Below, one piece after another: positions 1-6,270 of a stretch of DNA of 31,008 nucleotides (positions within the stretch are counted from its first letter, which is position 1; each line of letters begins with the position of its first letter). Under the pieces are notes generated by a model, which was not told the origin of the DNA, ran no database searches, and saw only the letters and a list, made by a program, of their open reading frames with translations. Source of the DNA: SHVZ01 sp044223515 (lineage in GTDB: Bacteria; Pseudomonadota; Alphaproteobacteria; SHVZ01); NCBI GenBank assembly GCA_044223515.1, contig JBGALV010000060.1, forward strand, positions 1-31,008, written 5' to 3'. Both the position numbers and the translations under genes were made by a program.

Positions 1-1
1 C

Positions 2-970
2 GCGGCTCCCCTGAGGGCTTTCTGCGAGGCCTGGGGGATGCCGCTGCTCGCCACCTACAAGGCGAAAGGCGCGCTCGACGAGCATCACGCGCTGTCCTTG
101 GGTAGCGTCGGCCTCTCGCCGATCGTCGACGCCGAGACGATGAAACTAGTCGAGGCCGCCGACCTGCTGGTGCTGGTGGGATTCGATCCGATCGAGCTCA
201 GGGACGCCTGGATCGACGCCTGGCCGGCGACCAAGCCCGTGCTGTCGCTCGACTGGGGGCCGTTGCCGCATCGCATGTTCCCCGCCGGCACCGAAGCCTT
301 CGGCGACCTGCCGGCGCTGCTCGTGCAGCTGGCCGGCGGCCCAGCCGCCGCCTGGCCTGCCGATACGATCAAGAGCTATCGCGCGAAGGTCGCCGAGATC
401 GTCCGCCCGAGGACACCGGCGAAGGGCCTGAGCCCGGCCGGCCTGTTCAAGGCGGTCAGCGACCGCGTGCAGCCCGACTGGCGCATGTCCGTCGACGTCG
501 GCGCGCACCGCATCCTCGCCAACCACGCGCTCCTCTGCCGCGCACCCGGCCAGCTCATCCAGTCGAACGGCCTCTGCCACATGGGCTACGCGCTGCCGGC
601 GGCGATCGGCGCGGCGCTGGCACGGCCGGGAAAGCCGGTCGTGGCGTTGATCGGCGACGGCTCGCTGCTGATGTCGCTTGGCGACCTCGCGGTGATGGCC
701 GAGCACAAGCTCCCCATCGTCGTCGTCGTGCTCGACGACCAGGCCCTCGCCCTGATCAAGCTCAAGCAGGCGAAAATGCAGATGGCGCCACGCGCCGTTG
801 ACTTCGCAGGCCCCCGCTTCGATCAGCTCGCCAAGGGCTTCGGCCTCGACGGCGTCCGCGTCGAGGCGCAGGCGGACTTCGAGAAAGCCTTCGGCGCCGC
901 GCTCAAGTCCGGCCGCCCGACGGTGATCGACGCCGTCGTCGATCCCAGCGAATACTGGGAACAGATGTAG
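2..970 (+). CDS. Thiamine pyrophosphate-dependent enzyme, acetolactate synthase-like (5' partial)
   Basis: The open frame enters from the left edge and ends in TAG, leaving 322 C-terminal residues, about 60% of a normal 540-560 aa enzyme. The fragment holds the end of the central Rossmann-like domain (to about residue 120) and the C-terminal TPP-binding domain. The GDG of the TPP/Mg motif is visible (IGDGSLLMSLGDLAVM), as is a substrate-entry segment (NGLCHMGYALPAAIGAALA). Where most ALS-family enzymes have Asn at the end of the GDG-X26-N motif, this one has Asp-Asp (VVVVLDDQAL). It therefore belongs to a side branch of 2-oxoacid decarboxylases/synthases rather than being the biosynthetic IlvB. 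Substrate cannot be assigned. It converges on the M81 peptidase gene with a 6-bp gap and no terminator between them. Confidence 0.85.
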   Translation, partial: AAPLRAFCEAWGMPLLATYKAKGALDEHHALSLGSVGLSPIVDAETMKLVEAADLLVLVGFDPIELRDAWIDAWPATKPVLSLDWGPLPHRMFPAGTEAFGDLPALLVQLAGGPAAAWPADTIKSYRAKVAEIVRPRTPAKGLSPAGLFKAVSDRVQPDWRMSVDVGAHRILANHALLCRAPGQLIQSNGLCHMGYALPAAIGAALARPGKPVVALIGDGSLLMSLGDLAVMAEHKLPIVVVVLDDQALALIKLKQAKMQMAPRAVDFAGPRFDQLAKGFGLDGVRVEAQADFEKAFGAALKSGRPTVIDAVVDPSEYWEQM

Positions 971-976
971 AAACGA

Positions 977-2455
977 CTACCGCCAGTCGTTGATGCGGTC
1001 GAGCGGGTAGATCGGCCGGCGGATCTTCTTGAAGTCGAGCAGCGAGTTGTCGGAGGTGGTCACGCCCTGGCCGTCGAGGCGGAAGGTGTGCTTCGCCATC
1101 TTGGCGAAGCCGGCGCGGTAGTGGATGCGCGATTTCAGCAGCAGGTAGCGCTTGTGCTCGGGCTGGATGCCGACCGAGGTGAAGATGCCGGTGTCGAACG
1201 GCTCGTGATGGCGCGAGACGACGACGATCTCCATCTTGCCGGTGTCGAGCACGGCCGTGGGACCGAGCTGCGCCATCGTGCCGGTGGCGATGCCGCCGCG
1301 CAGAACGAACTCGCCGTCGCTCAAGGTCTTCACCTTGCCGGTGATCGTCAGCGGCTTGCCCTTGAGGGCGATCGACGGCATGTCGGTCTTGCCGCCGAGC
1401 TTGATCGTGACCATGGCGCCGGGTCCGGCCTTGATCATCTGCTGCACGGCGTCCGGATCCCAGACGGCCGCGACCGCGACGTCCTCGAGGCCCTGCCGGA
1501 TGACCTCGGCGATCACCGTCATCACGTCCTGGGTCGCGCCCGAGGCGGCGTTGTCGGAGTGATCGAGCAGCACGATCGGGCCATCGGCCAGGTCCTTCGC
1601 CTCCTCCACCGTCTCGGCCAGCGGCCGGCCCTTGTAGACGAAGTCCTCGCGCGCAGCCCAGGCGGCCTTGGCGATGTCCTCCGCCGCCGCGTCGGCCTCG
1701 GCCTTGTTGCCGTCGGCGATCGCGACGACCGAGGTGCCGGCATCTCTTATGTCGGCGAGCGGGAAGCCGAACAGGACCGAGGCCGAAAGCAGTCCCGCCT
1801 TCTCCTTCGCCCGCGCCATCGCGTTCAGGCTCTTCATCGGCTCGTCGTCCGTGCCCTGGCGCAGCGTCTGGGAGACCAGCGGCAGCTGGCGCCAGCTCAT
1901 CACCGGCCTGACCTTGCCCGCCATCGCGTCAAGCACGATGCGGCCGGCGCGCTTGCCGGTGTCGTACATGTCGATGTGCGGATATGTGGAATAGCCGACC
2001 AGAGCGGTCGCGTTGTCGACCATCTTCTGGGTGCAGTTGCAGTGCGGGTCGAGCGCGACCGCGATCGGCAGGGTCGGGTGCGCCTTCCGTATGCGCTCCA
2101 GCAACTCGCCCTCGCCGTCCTCGAAGGATTCGGTGACCATCGCGCCGTGCAGGTCGAGCAGCGCCGCGTCGCAGCCCTTGTCGATCGCCTCGCAGATCGC
2201 GTCGGTGATGATGCGGTAGGCCTCGTCCGAGACCTTGCCCGAGGGGACCGCGCTGGCGGTCATCGGGATCACCATCTCGGCCCTTGCCGCCTCCGCCTGG
2301 TCGATGAAGGCGGCGATCGCCGTGTTGGTGCCCTTGAAGTACTTCCGCGCTTCCTCGCCCTTCCGCATGTCGCGATGGCTGAACCTGGCCACGTCGGTCG
2401 GGATCGGTGAGAAGGTGTTGGTCTCGTGCAGCATCGCGGCGACGACCAGGCGCAT
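977..2455 (-). CDS. M81 family metallopeptidase (MlrC-like)
   Basis: A 492-residue protein of the usual length for the MlrC/M81 family, zinc enzymes best known from the linearised microcystin peptidase MlrC. It starts MRLVVAAMLHETNTFSP, the family N-terminus with its His10-Glu11. Likely metal ligands are Asp136 and His138 (LDPHCN) and His160 (YPHID); their spacing matches the Asp-x-His...His set described for MlrC. A DLHGAMV segment at 101-107 supplies a further conserved His. No signal peptide, so probably cytoplasmic. Most members have unknown substrates, possibly peptides or amides, so microcystin should not be assumed. The ATG is preceded by a G-rich Shine-Dalgarno. A strong terminator separates it from the his operon upstream on the same strand, so it needs its own promoter. 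Confidence 0.9.
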   Translation of the reverse strand: MRLVVAAMLHETNTFSPIPTDVARFSHRDMRKGEEARKYFKGTNTAIAAFIDQAEAARAEMVIPMTASAVPSGKVSDEAYRIITDAICEAIDKGCDAALLDLHGAMVTESFEDGEGELLERIRKAHPTLPIAVALDPHCNCTQKMVDNATALVGYSTYPHIDMYDTGKRAGRIVLDAMAGKVRPVMSWRQLPLVSQTLRQGTDDEPMKSLNAMARAKEKAGLLSASVLFGFPLADIRDAGTSVVAIADGNKAEADAAAEDIAKAAWAAREDFVYKGRPLAETVEEAKDLADGPIVLLDHSDNAASGATQDVMTVIAEVIRQGLEDVAVAAVWDPDAVQQMIKAGPGAMVTIKLGGKTDMPSIALKGKPLTITGKVKTLSDGEFVLRGGIATGTMAQLGPTAVLDTGKMEIVVVSRHHEPFDTGIFTSVGIQPEHKRYLLLKSRIHYRAGFAKMAKHTFRLDGQGVTTSDNSLLDFKKIRRPIYPLDRINDWR

Positions 2456-2467
2456 CGGAAGTCCCCC

Positions 2468-2507
2468 AAAAGAAAAGGCGCCTTCCCCCGCCTGGGAGAG
2501 GGCGCCT
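2468..2507 (-). terminator. Rho-independent terminator closing the his operon
   Basis: On the minus strand a hairpin with 7-bp perfect outer arms (AGGCGCC / GGCGCCT, at 2501-2507 and 2476-2482) and further C/G pairing inside runs straight into UUUUCUUUU. It begins 10 nt after the stop codon of the SelW-like gene. This is the classic layout of an intrinsic terminator and marks the 3' end of the hisB-to-selW transcript. Confidence 0.8.
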
Positions 2508-2517
2508 CGACTCTACC

Positions 2518-2733
2518 TCAGCTCTTCGCCGCGGCGTCCACTTCCTCGTCGGTCGGGAAGCGTCCGGTCTCGTGCTTGGAGAAGGCGACCCGGCCGTCGA
2601 CCGTGATGTCGAAGATGCCGTCCTTGCCCTTCACCAGCTCGACCTCGGCGCCGAGCTTCTTAAGTCTGTCCCTCGCACGGAGGGCTCTCGGTTCGTAGTT
2701 TCAGGATATGCAGTATTCGATCCGGGCCTTCAT
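2518..2733 (-). CDS. selW: SelW-like selenoprotein (Rdx family, SelT/SelW/SelH) with in-frame TGA as selenocysteine
   Basis: Read from ATG at 2733 the frame is Met-Lys-Ala-Arg-Ile-Glu-Tyr-Cys-Ile-Ser-TGA-Asn-Tyr-Glu-Pro-Arg-Ala and then runs to a second TGA at 2518: 71 residues with Sec at position 11. Rdx proteins are small thioredoxin-fold redox proteins with a CxxC or CxxU motif near the N-terminus followed by N-Y-x-P-R-A; here Cys8 and Sec11 form CxxU. The rest fits the family: an amphipathic helix, LGAEVELVKGKDG, then GIFDITVDGRVAFSK and the C-terminal TGRFPTDEEV. A GGAG lies 7 nt before the ATG. It sits 43 bp after the HIT gene and ends just before a terminator, so it is the last gene of the his transcript. 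Unusual AT-rich codons (ATA, AGA twice, CTT) cluster around the TGA, as expected if RNA structure constrains them. Translation needs selA, selB, selC and selD elsewhere. The alternative, a Cys-to-stop mutation, is possible but unlikely given the exact position. Confidence 0.88.
2670..2684 (-). promoter_or_regulatory. Candidate bacterial SECIS hairpin
   Basis: Sixteen nucleotides after the in-frame UGA (2703-2701) the mRNA can form a perfect 5-bp stem CCCUC/GAGGG with a 5-nt loop CGUGC. Bacterial SECIS elements lie within the coding region just after the UGA, with a small apical loop carrying an exposed G in its first two positions about 16-37 nt from the UGA. Here the loop starts 22 nt after the UGA and its second base is G, so geometry and loop fit. 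SelB would bind it. No folding program was run. Confidence 0.7.
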
Positions 2734-2776
2734 AGGCGATCTCCGGGTTGGGGCCTATACGTGAAGAGATGGGTGC

Positions 2777-3142
2777 TCAGTCGGGCTTTTGCAGCATGCG
2801 GCCGACCGGGCGGCCGCCGACCACGTGGAAATGGAGATGCGGGACCTCCTGGTGGCCGTGCTCGCCGATGTTGGAGAGGACGCGGTAGCCGTTCCGGGCG
2901 AGGCCGGCGTCGCGGGCGACCTTGCCGATCGCGCGCATCAGGGCCGCCTGCTCGGCGTCGGACGCCTTCTCGGTGAAGTCGTCGAGGGAGACGTAGGCAC
3001 CCTTGGGAATGACCAGGATGTGGACCGGTGCCTGCGGACGGATGTCGCTGAAGGCGAAGACGTGGGCGTCCTCGTAGACCTTCTTCGACGGCAGCTCGCC
3101 CCGGAGGATCCGGGCGAAGACGTTGCCGGCGTCGTAGGTCAT
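2777..3142 (-). CDS. HIT-family nucleotide-binding hydrolase (HINT-like)
   Basis: A 121-residue protein of the histidine triad family, Hint branch. The N-terminus has the typical NVFARILRGELPSKKVYED segment, the middle has HILVIPKGAY, and the active-site triad HLHFHVV lies near residues 102-108. Such enzymes hydrolyse adenosine 5'-phosphoramidates and aminoacyl-AMP-like compounds; the physiological substrate is usually unknown. It follows hisE by 10 bp and precedes the SelW-like gene by 43 bp, so it is very probably co-transcribed with the his genes. A HIT gene behind hisE is a recurrent arrangement in alphaproteobacteria. Confidence 0.92.
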   Translation of the reverse strand: MTYDAGNVFARILRGELPSKKVYEDAHVFAFSDIRPQAPVHILVIPKGAYVSLDDFTEKASDAEQAALMRAIGKVARDAGLARNGYRVLSNIGEHGHQEVPHLHFHVVGGRPVGRMLQKPD

Positions 3143-3152
3143 GCCGAGGGGG

Positions 3153-3503
3153 TCACGAGTCGTCCGGCTGCTCGCGGGCGCGCCGCTCGGCGACGCCGCT
3201 GATGCCTTCGCGCTTGGACAGCTCGGCCCAGACGTCGGACGGGTTGACGCCGGCGTCGGCCCACATGACCAGCATGTGATAGACGAGGTCGGCGGATTCG
3301 GCCGCGAGCTTCTGACGGTTGCCGCGGATCGCTTCGATCACGGTTTCAACCGCTTCCTCGCCCACTTTCTGGGCGATGCGCTTGGTGCCGCGCTGGAAGA
3401 GCTTGGCGGTGTGTGAGGTCTCGGGATCGGCGCCGCGCCTGGATTCGATCACCTTGAACAGGCGGTCGAGGCAGGTGCCGTCCAACGCACGGGCATCGGA
3501 CAT
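3153..3503 (-). CDS. hisE: Phosphoribosyl-ATP pyrophosphatase HisE
   Basis: 116 residues with the MazG-like all-alpha fold of HisE, which converts phosphoribosyl-ATP to phosphoribosyl-AMP in the second step of histidine synthesis. The metal-binding helices are recognisable: KVGEEAVETVIEAIRG holds the E-E-x-x-E pattern and ESADLVYHMLVMW the downstream E-x-x-D. It is a stand-alone HisE, not fused to HisI, as in most alphaproteobacteria; hisI is not in this window. It lies 72 bp after hisF, the largest gap inside the operon, which may contain a weak internal promoter. Confidence 0.95.
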   Translation of the reverse strand: MSDARALDGTCLDRLFKVIESRRGADPETSHTAKLFQRGTKRIAQKVGEEAVETVIEAIRGNRQKLAAESADLVYHMLVMWADAGVNPSDVWAELSKREGISGVAERRAREQPDDS

Positions 3504-3521
3504 GCCCGATGCGATACCACG

Positions 3522-3551
3522 ATTTTCTTAGGGATGTAACAGTTTCGTCAG
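3522..3551 (-). promoter_or_regulatory. Possible internal promoter before hisE
   Basis: In the 72-bp hisF-hisE gap the minus strand has CTGACG (3551-3546) and GAAAAT (3527-3522) separated by 18 bp, each matching four of six bases of the sigma-70 consensus. The gap is also markedly AT-richer than its surroundings. It could give hisE, the HIT gene and selW extra expression independent of hisB. The match is weak and unproven. Confidence 0.25.
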
Positions 3552-3575
3552 GAGAGGCGGATCGGGCGCGGCGCC

Positions 3576-4337
3576 CTAGGTCAGCCGAACGGGGACACCC
3601 GCCGCCGCCATGCGCCGCTTGGCCTCCGGCAGGGCGATCTCGCCGAAATGGAAGATCGAGGCAGCGAGCACCGCCGAGGCATGGCCCCGGATCACCCCGT
3701 CGACAAGATGGTCGACCGAGCCGACTCCGCCCGAGGCAATCACCGGGATGGGCACGGCATCGGCGACGGCCCGGGTCAGGTCGATGTCGAAGCCGGCGCG
3801 GGTTCCATCCCGGTCCATCGAGGTCAGCAGGATCTCGCCGGCGCCCAGCTCGGCCATGCGGACCGCCCACTCGACCGCGTCGATGCCGGTGTCGTTGCGG
3901 CCGCCATGGGTGAAGACCGACCAGCGGTTGCCCGATCGCTTGGCATCCACGGCGACGACGATGCATTGGCTGCCGAACTTCTCGGCCGCCTCCTTCACGA
4001 ATTCCGGGCGATGCACGGCGGCCGTGTTGATCGAGACCTTGTCGGCGCCGGCCAGCAGCAACGCCCGCACGTCCTTCACCTCGCGCACGCCGCCCCCCAC
4101 GGTCAGCGGCATGAAGCACTGCTCGGCGGTCCGCTGCACGACGTCCAGCAGGATCGCACGGTTGTCGGAGCTGGCGGTGATGTCGAGGAAGCAGAGCTCG
4201 TCGGCGCCGGCGGCATCGTAGGCGCGCGCGTGCTCGACCGGATCGCCGGCATCCTTGAGGTCGACGAACTGCACGCCCTTGACGACGCGGCCGCCCTTGA
4301 CGTCGAGGCAAGGGATGAGGCGGACCTTGAGGCTCAT
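3576..4337 (-). CDS. hisF: Imidazole glycerol phosphate synthase cyclase subunit HisF
   Basis: 253 residues, full length for HisF, a (beta/alpha)8 barrel. With HisH it converts PRFAR and ammonia to imidazole glycerol phosphate and AICAR. The N-terminus LIPCLDVKGGRVVKG carries the first catalytic Asp (Asp12), and VVAVDAKRSG contains the second. Phosphate-binding loops VGGGVREVKD and IASGGVGSVDH are intact. The ATG overlaps the hisA stop codon (ATGA), implying translational coupling. Confidence 0.97.
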   Translation of the reverse strand: MSLKVRLIPCLDVKGGRVVKGVQFVDLKDAGDPVEHARAYDAAGADELCFLDITASSDNRAILLDVVQRTAEQCFMPLTVGGGVREVKDVRALLLAGADKVSINTAAVHRPEFVKEAAEKFGSQCIVVAVDAKRSGNRWSVFTHGGRNDTGIDAVEWAVRMAELGAGEILLTSMDRDGTRAGFDIDLTRAVADAVPIPVIASGGVGSVDHLVDGVIRGHASAVLAASIFHFGEIALPEAKRRMAAAGVPVRLT

Positions 4338-5056
4338 GCTGCGGCCTCAAGCGCGCTCGCCGGATCGACCCGGCCGTCATAGAGGGCGCGCCCGATGATG
4401 ACGCCGGAAATGCCGTCCGCCTCGCGCGCCTTCAGGCGATGCACGTCGTCGATCGAGGCGAGCCCGCCGGAAGCGATCACGGGGATGCCGAGCCCCTTGG
4501 CGAGATCTGCGGTCGCCTCGACATTGACGCCGGCGAGCACGCCGTCGCGCCCGACATCGGTGAAGATCACCGCGGCGACCCCGGCGTCGCGGAAGCGGAG
4601 CGCCAGCTCGCGTGCCGGCAGCGAGGAGACTTCGGCCCAGCCCTCGACCGCGACGAAGCCGTCGCGTGCGTCGATGCCGACCGCGACCTGGCCCGGGAAC
4701 CTGGCCGCCGCCTCGCGCACCAGCGCCGGGTTCTTGACCGCGGCGGTGCCGAGGATGACGCGCTTCAATCCGCGCGACAGCCATGCCTCGACGGTCTTCA
4801 GGTCACGGATGCCGCCGCCGAGCTGAACCGGCAGGTCGACCGACGAGATGATGGAGGCGACCGCGTCGGCGTTCTGCGGCTTGCCGGCGAAGGCGCCGTC
4901 GAGATCGACCACATGGATCCACGCGAAGCCGGAGGCGGCGAAGGCCTTCGCCTGCGCTGCCGGATCTGGGTTGTAGACGGTCGCCTGGCCCATGTCGCCG
5001 AGCTTGAGCCGCACGCACTGCCCGCCCTTGAGGTCGATCGCCGGATAGAGGATCAC
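4334..5056 (-). CDS. hisA: ProFAR isomerase HisA
   Basis: 240 residues starting at GTG (5056) as (M)ILYPAIDLKGGQCVRL, with catalytic Asp8 in the AIDLKGG motif. The barrel phosphate-binding loops QLGGGIRDLKT and IASGGLASIDD are present, as is the second catalytic region FTDVGRDGVLAG. HisA isomerises ProFAR to PRFAR, the substrate of HisF/HisH. An in-frame extension upstream would run deep into the GNAT gene and has no homology support. The GTG overlaps the stop of the upstream acetyltransferase (GTGA), and its own stop overlaps hisF. Confidence 0.97.
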   Translation of the reverse strand: MILYPAIDLKGGQCVRLKLGDMGQATVYNPDPAAQAKAFAASGFAWIHVVDLDGAFAGKPQNADAVASIISSVDLPVQLGGGIRDLKTVEAWLSRGLKRVILGTAAVKNPALVREAAARFPGQVAVGIDARDGFVAVEGWAEVSSLPARELALRFRDAGVAAVIFTDVGRDGVLAGVNVEATADLAKGLGIPVIASGGLASIDDVHRLKAREADGISGVIIGRALYDGRVDPASALEAAA

Positions 5057-5589
5057 GACTCCTCTCCGTTCAGGCTCTTGTAGAAATAGAGGCCGGCGAC
5101 CCACTTGCCGTCGACCTTGGCGTAGCGCGGGTTGGTGCCCCAATGCACGTAGCCCCGGCTCCTGTAGATCTCGATCGCGCGCGCCTGCGTCTCGCGGACA
5201 TCCAGGTTGAGCGTCTTGTAACCGGCTTCCGCCGCGACTTCCTCGACCGTCGAGGTGATCAGGCCGGCAAGGCCGTGGCCGCGGGCCCAGGGAGCGACGA
5301 AGCTGGTGGTGAGCCAGCAGGAATGCGCCTGCGCCTCGTTGTTGCGCGGCGGCTTCTGGATCGTCGCCGAGCCTGCGATGGTGCCGTCGAGGCGGCCGAT
5401 GATCAGCATGCGTTCGGGGATCAGCAGCACGCCCCGCCAGAACGCCTCCATCACATGGCGCGGCGGCGGCTTGAGCCAGCCGAAGCCGCCGCCGCCGCTG
5501 ATCGCATCGTCGGCGGCGTCGCAGAGATCCTCGATCTCGCGATCCGACAGCTTGGCCACGCGCTCGGCGGCGATCTTGACGTCGGTCAT
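5053..5589 (-). CDS. GNAT-family N-acetyltransferase embedded in the his operon
   Basis: 178 residues from the ATG at 5589. The C-terminal half shows the GNAT fold: a beta strand with TIAGSATIQKP, the acetyl-CoA loop region around FVAPWARGHGLAGLI (the R-G-x-G-x-A/G pyrophosphate-binding pattern), then LNLDVRETQARAIEIYRSRGY, the usual motif B ending. The substrate is unknown; its place suggests a small molecule or protein linked to histidine synthesis, but nothing in the sequence proves that. It is tightly coupled: its ATG overlaps the hisH stop (ATGA) and its stop overlaps the hisA start (GTGA). No his gene function is missing that it would replace. Confidence 0.9.
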   Translation of the reverse strand: MTDVKIAAERVAKLSDREIEDLCDAADDAISGGGGFGWLKPPPRHVMEAFWRGVLLIPERMLIIGRLDGTIAGSATIQKPPRNNEAQAHSCWLTTSFVAPWARGHGLAGLITSTVEEVAAEAGYKTLNLDVRETQARAIEIYRSRGYVHWGTNPRYAKVDGKWVAGLYFYKSLNGEES

Positions 5590-6218
5590 GGCCGCCAGCT
5601 CAGGAAGTTGGAAAGCAGCCGCAAGCCGAGCGCCTGACTCTTCTCCGGGTGGAACTGCGTCGCGACGCGATTGGCGCGCGCGACGGCGGCCGTCACCGGT
5701 CCGCCGTAGTCGGAGGTCGCCAGCAGATCCTCCGGCGCGTCGCAACTTAGGTGAAAGCTATGACAGAAATAGGCGTGGGCCCCGGGCTCGATGCCCTCGA
5801 ACACCGGGTGCGGCCGACGGAGTTCGAGCTGGTTCCAGCCCATGTGCGGCATCTTGAGCGCGGGGTCCTTCGGCTCGATGCGCACGACCTTGCCGGCGAT
5901 CCAGCCGAAGCCCGGGGTCGAGCCCAGTTCCAGGCCCACATCGGCCATCAGCTGCATGCCGACGCAGATGCCGAAGATCGGCCGCGCCCTCTGCTCGACC
6001 GACTCGACGATCGCCTCGGTCAGCCCCGGGATCGCGTCCAGACCCGCCTTGCAGTCGGCGAAGGCGCCCTGCCCCGGCAGCACGATGCGATCGGCGTCAC
6101 GCACAGCCTTCGGATCGGAGGTGATGACCACGCGCTCCTTGGGCCCGGCCGCGCGCTCGACCGCCTTGGCAGCCGAGTGCAGGTTGCCCGATCCGTAATC
6201 GACGACGGCGACCGTCAT
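5586..6218 (-). CDS. hisH: Imidazole glycerol phosphate synthase glutaminase subunit HisH
   Basis: 210 residues, a class I glutamine amidotransferase that supplies ammonia to HisF. The start MTVAVVDYGSGNLHSAAKAV is typical. The nucleophile is Cys85 in FGICVGMQLM, with an LPGQGAF oxyanion segment at 47-53 and the His-Glu pair in TQFHPEKSQ near residue 190. The longer open frame upstream has no homology; the ATG at 6218 has a GGAGG 5 nt ahead. That Shine-Dalgarno lies in a hairpin (see 6224-6237). Confidence 0.97.
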   Translation of the reverse strand: MTVAVVDYGSGNLHSAAKAVERAAGPKERVVITSDPKAVRDADRIVLPGQGAFADCKAGLDAIPGLTEAIVESVEQRARPIFGICVGMQLMADVGLELGSTPGFGWIAGKVVRIEPKDPALKMPHMGWNQLELRRPHPVFEGIEPGAHAYFCHSFHLSCDAPEDLLATSDYGGPVTAAVARANRVATQFHPEKSQALGLRLLSNFLSWRP

Positions 6219-6223
6219 CGGGA

Positions 6224-6237
6224 CCTCCGGGAGGAGG
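6224..6237 (-). promoter_or_regulatory. Hairpin sequestering the hisH Shine-Dalgarno
   Basis: The hisH ribosome binding site GGAGG (6228-6224) can pair perfectly with CCTCC (6237-6233) across a 4-nt loop. Three bases of the anti-SD (6237-6235) also belong to the 12-bp hairpin just upstream, so the two structures compete. This could modulate hisH translation; it is inferred from base pairing only. Confidence 0.4.
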
Positions 6238-6270
6238 CCCTCATGCAAGCATCGAAACGCATGAGAGCCT
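6235..6270 (-). repeat. 12-bp hairpin between hisB and hisH
   Basis: Directly after the hisB stop codon, 6270-6259 (AGGCTCTCATGC) pairs with 6246-6235 (GCATGAGGGCCT) in a continuous 12-bp stem with one G-U wobble and a 12-nt loop. No U-run follows, so it is not an intrinsic terminator. It may slow decay or processing between hisB and hisH, or work with the overlapping SD hairpin. Confidence 0.6.

Noticed and set aside
2518..2733. Interpretation of the SelW-like gene as a pseudogene with a nonsense mutation.
   Set aside because: The single stop lies exactly at the CxxU position, everything else is intact, and a SECIS-like stem follows; random loss would not favour that codon.
2407..2976. A plus-strand frame across the selenoprotein region.
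   Set aside because: Product is Arg/Gly-rich with no family resemblance, whereas the minus-strand frame reads as SelW and HIT proteins.
3560..3575. A GC-rich dyad (GGGC-GCCGC-GCCC) right after the hisF stop as a terminator.
   Set aside because: The stem is only 4 bp and no U-run follows; hisE, HIT and selW continue on the same strand.
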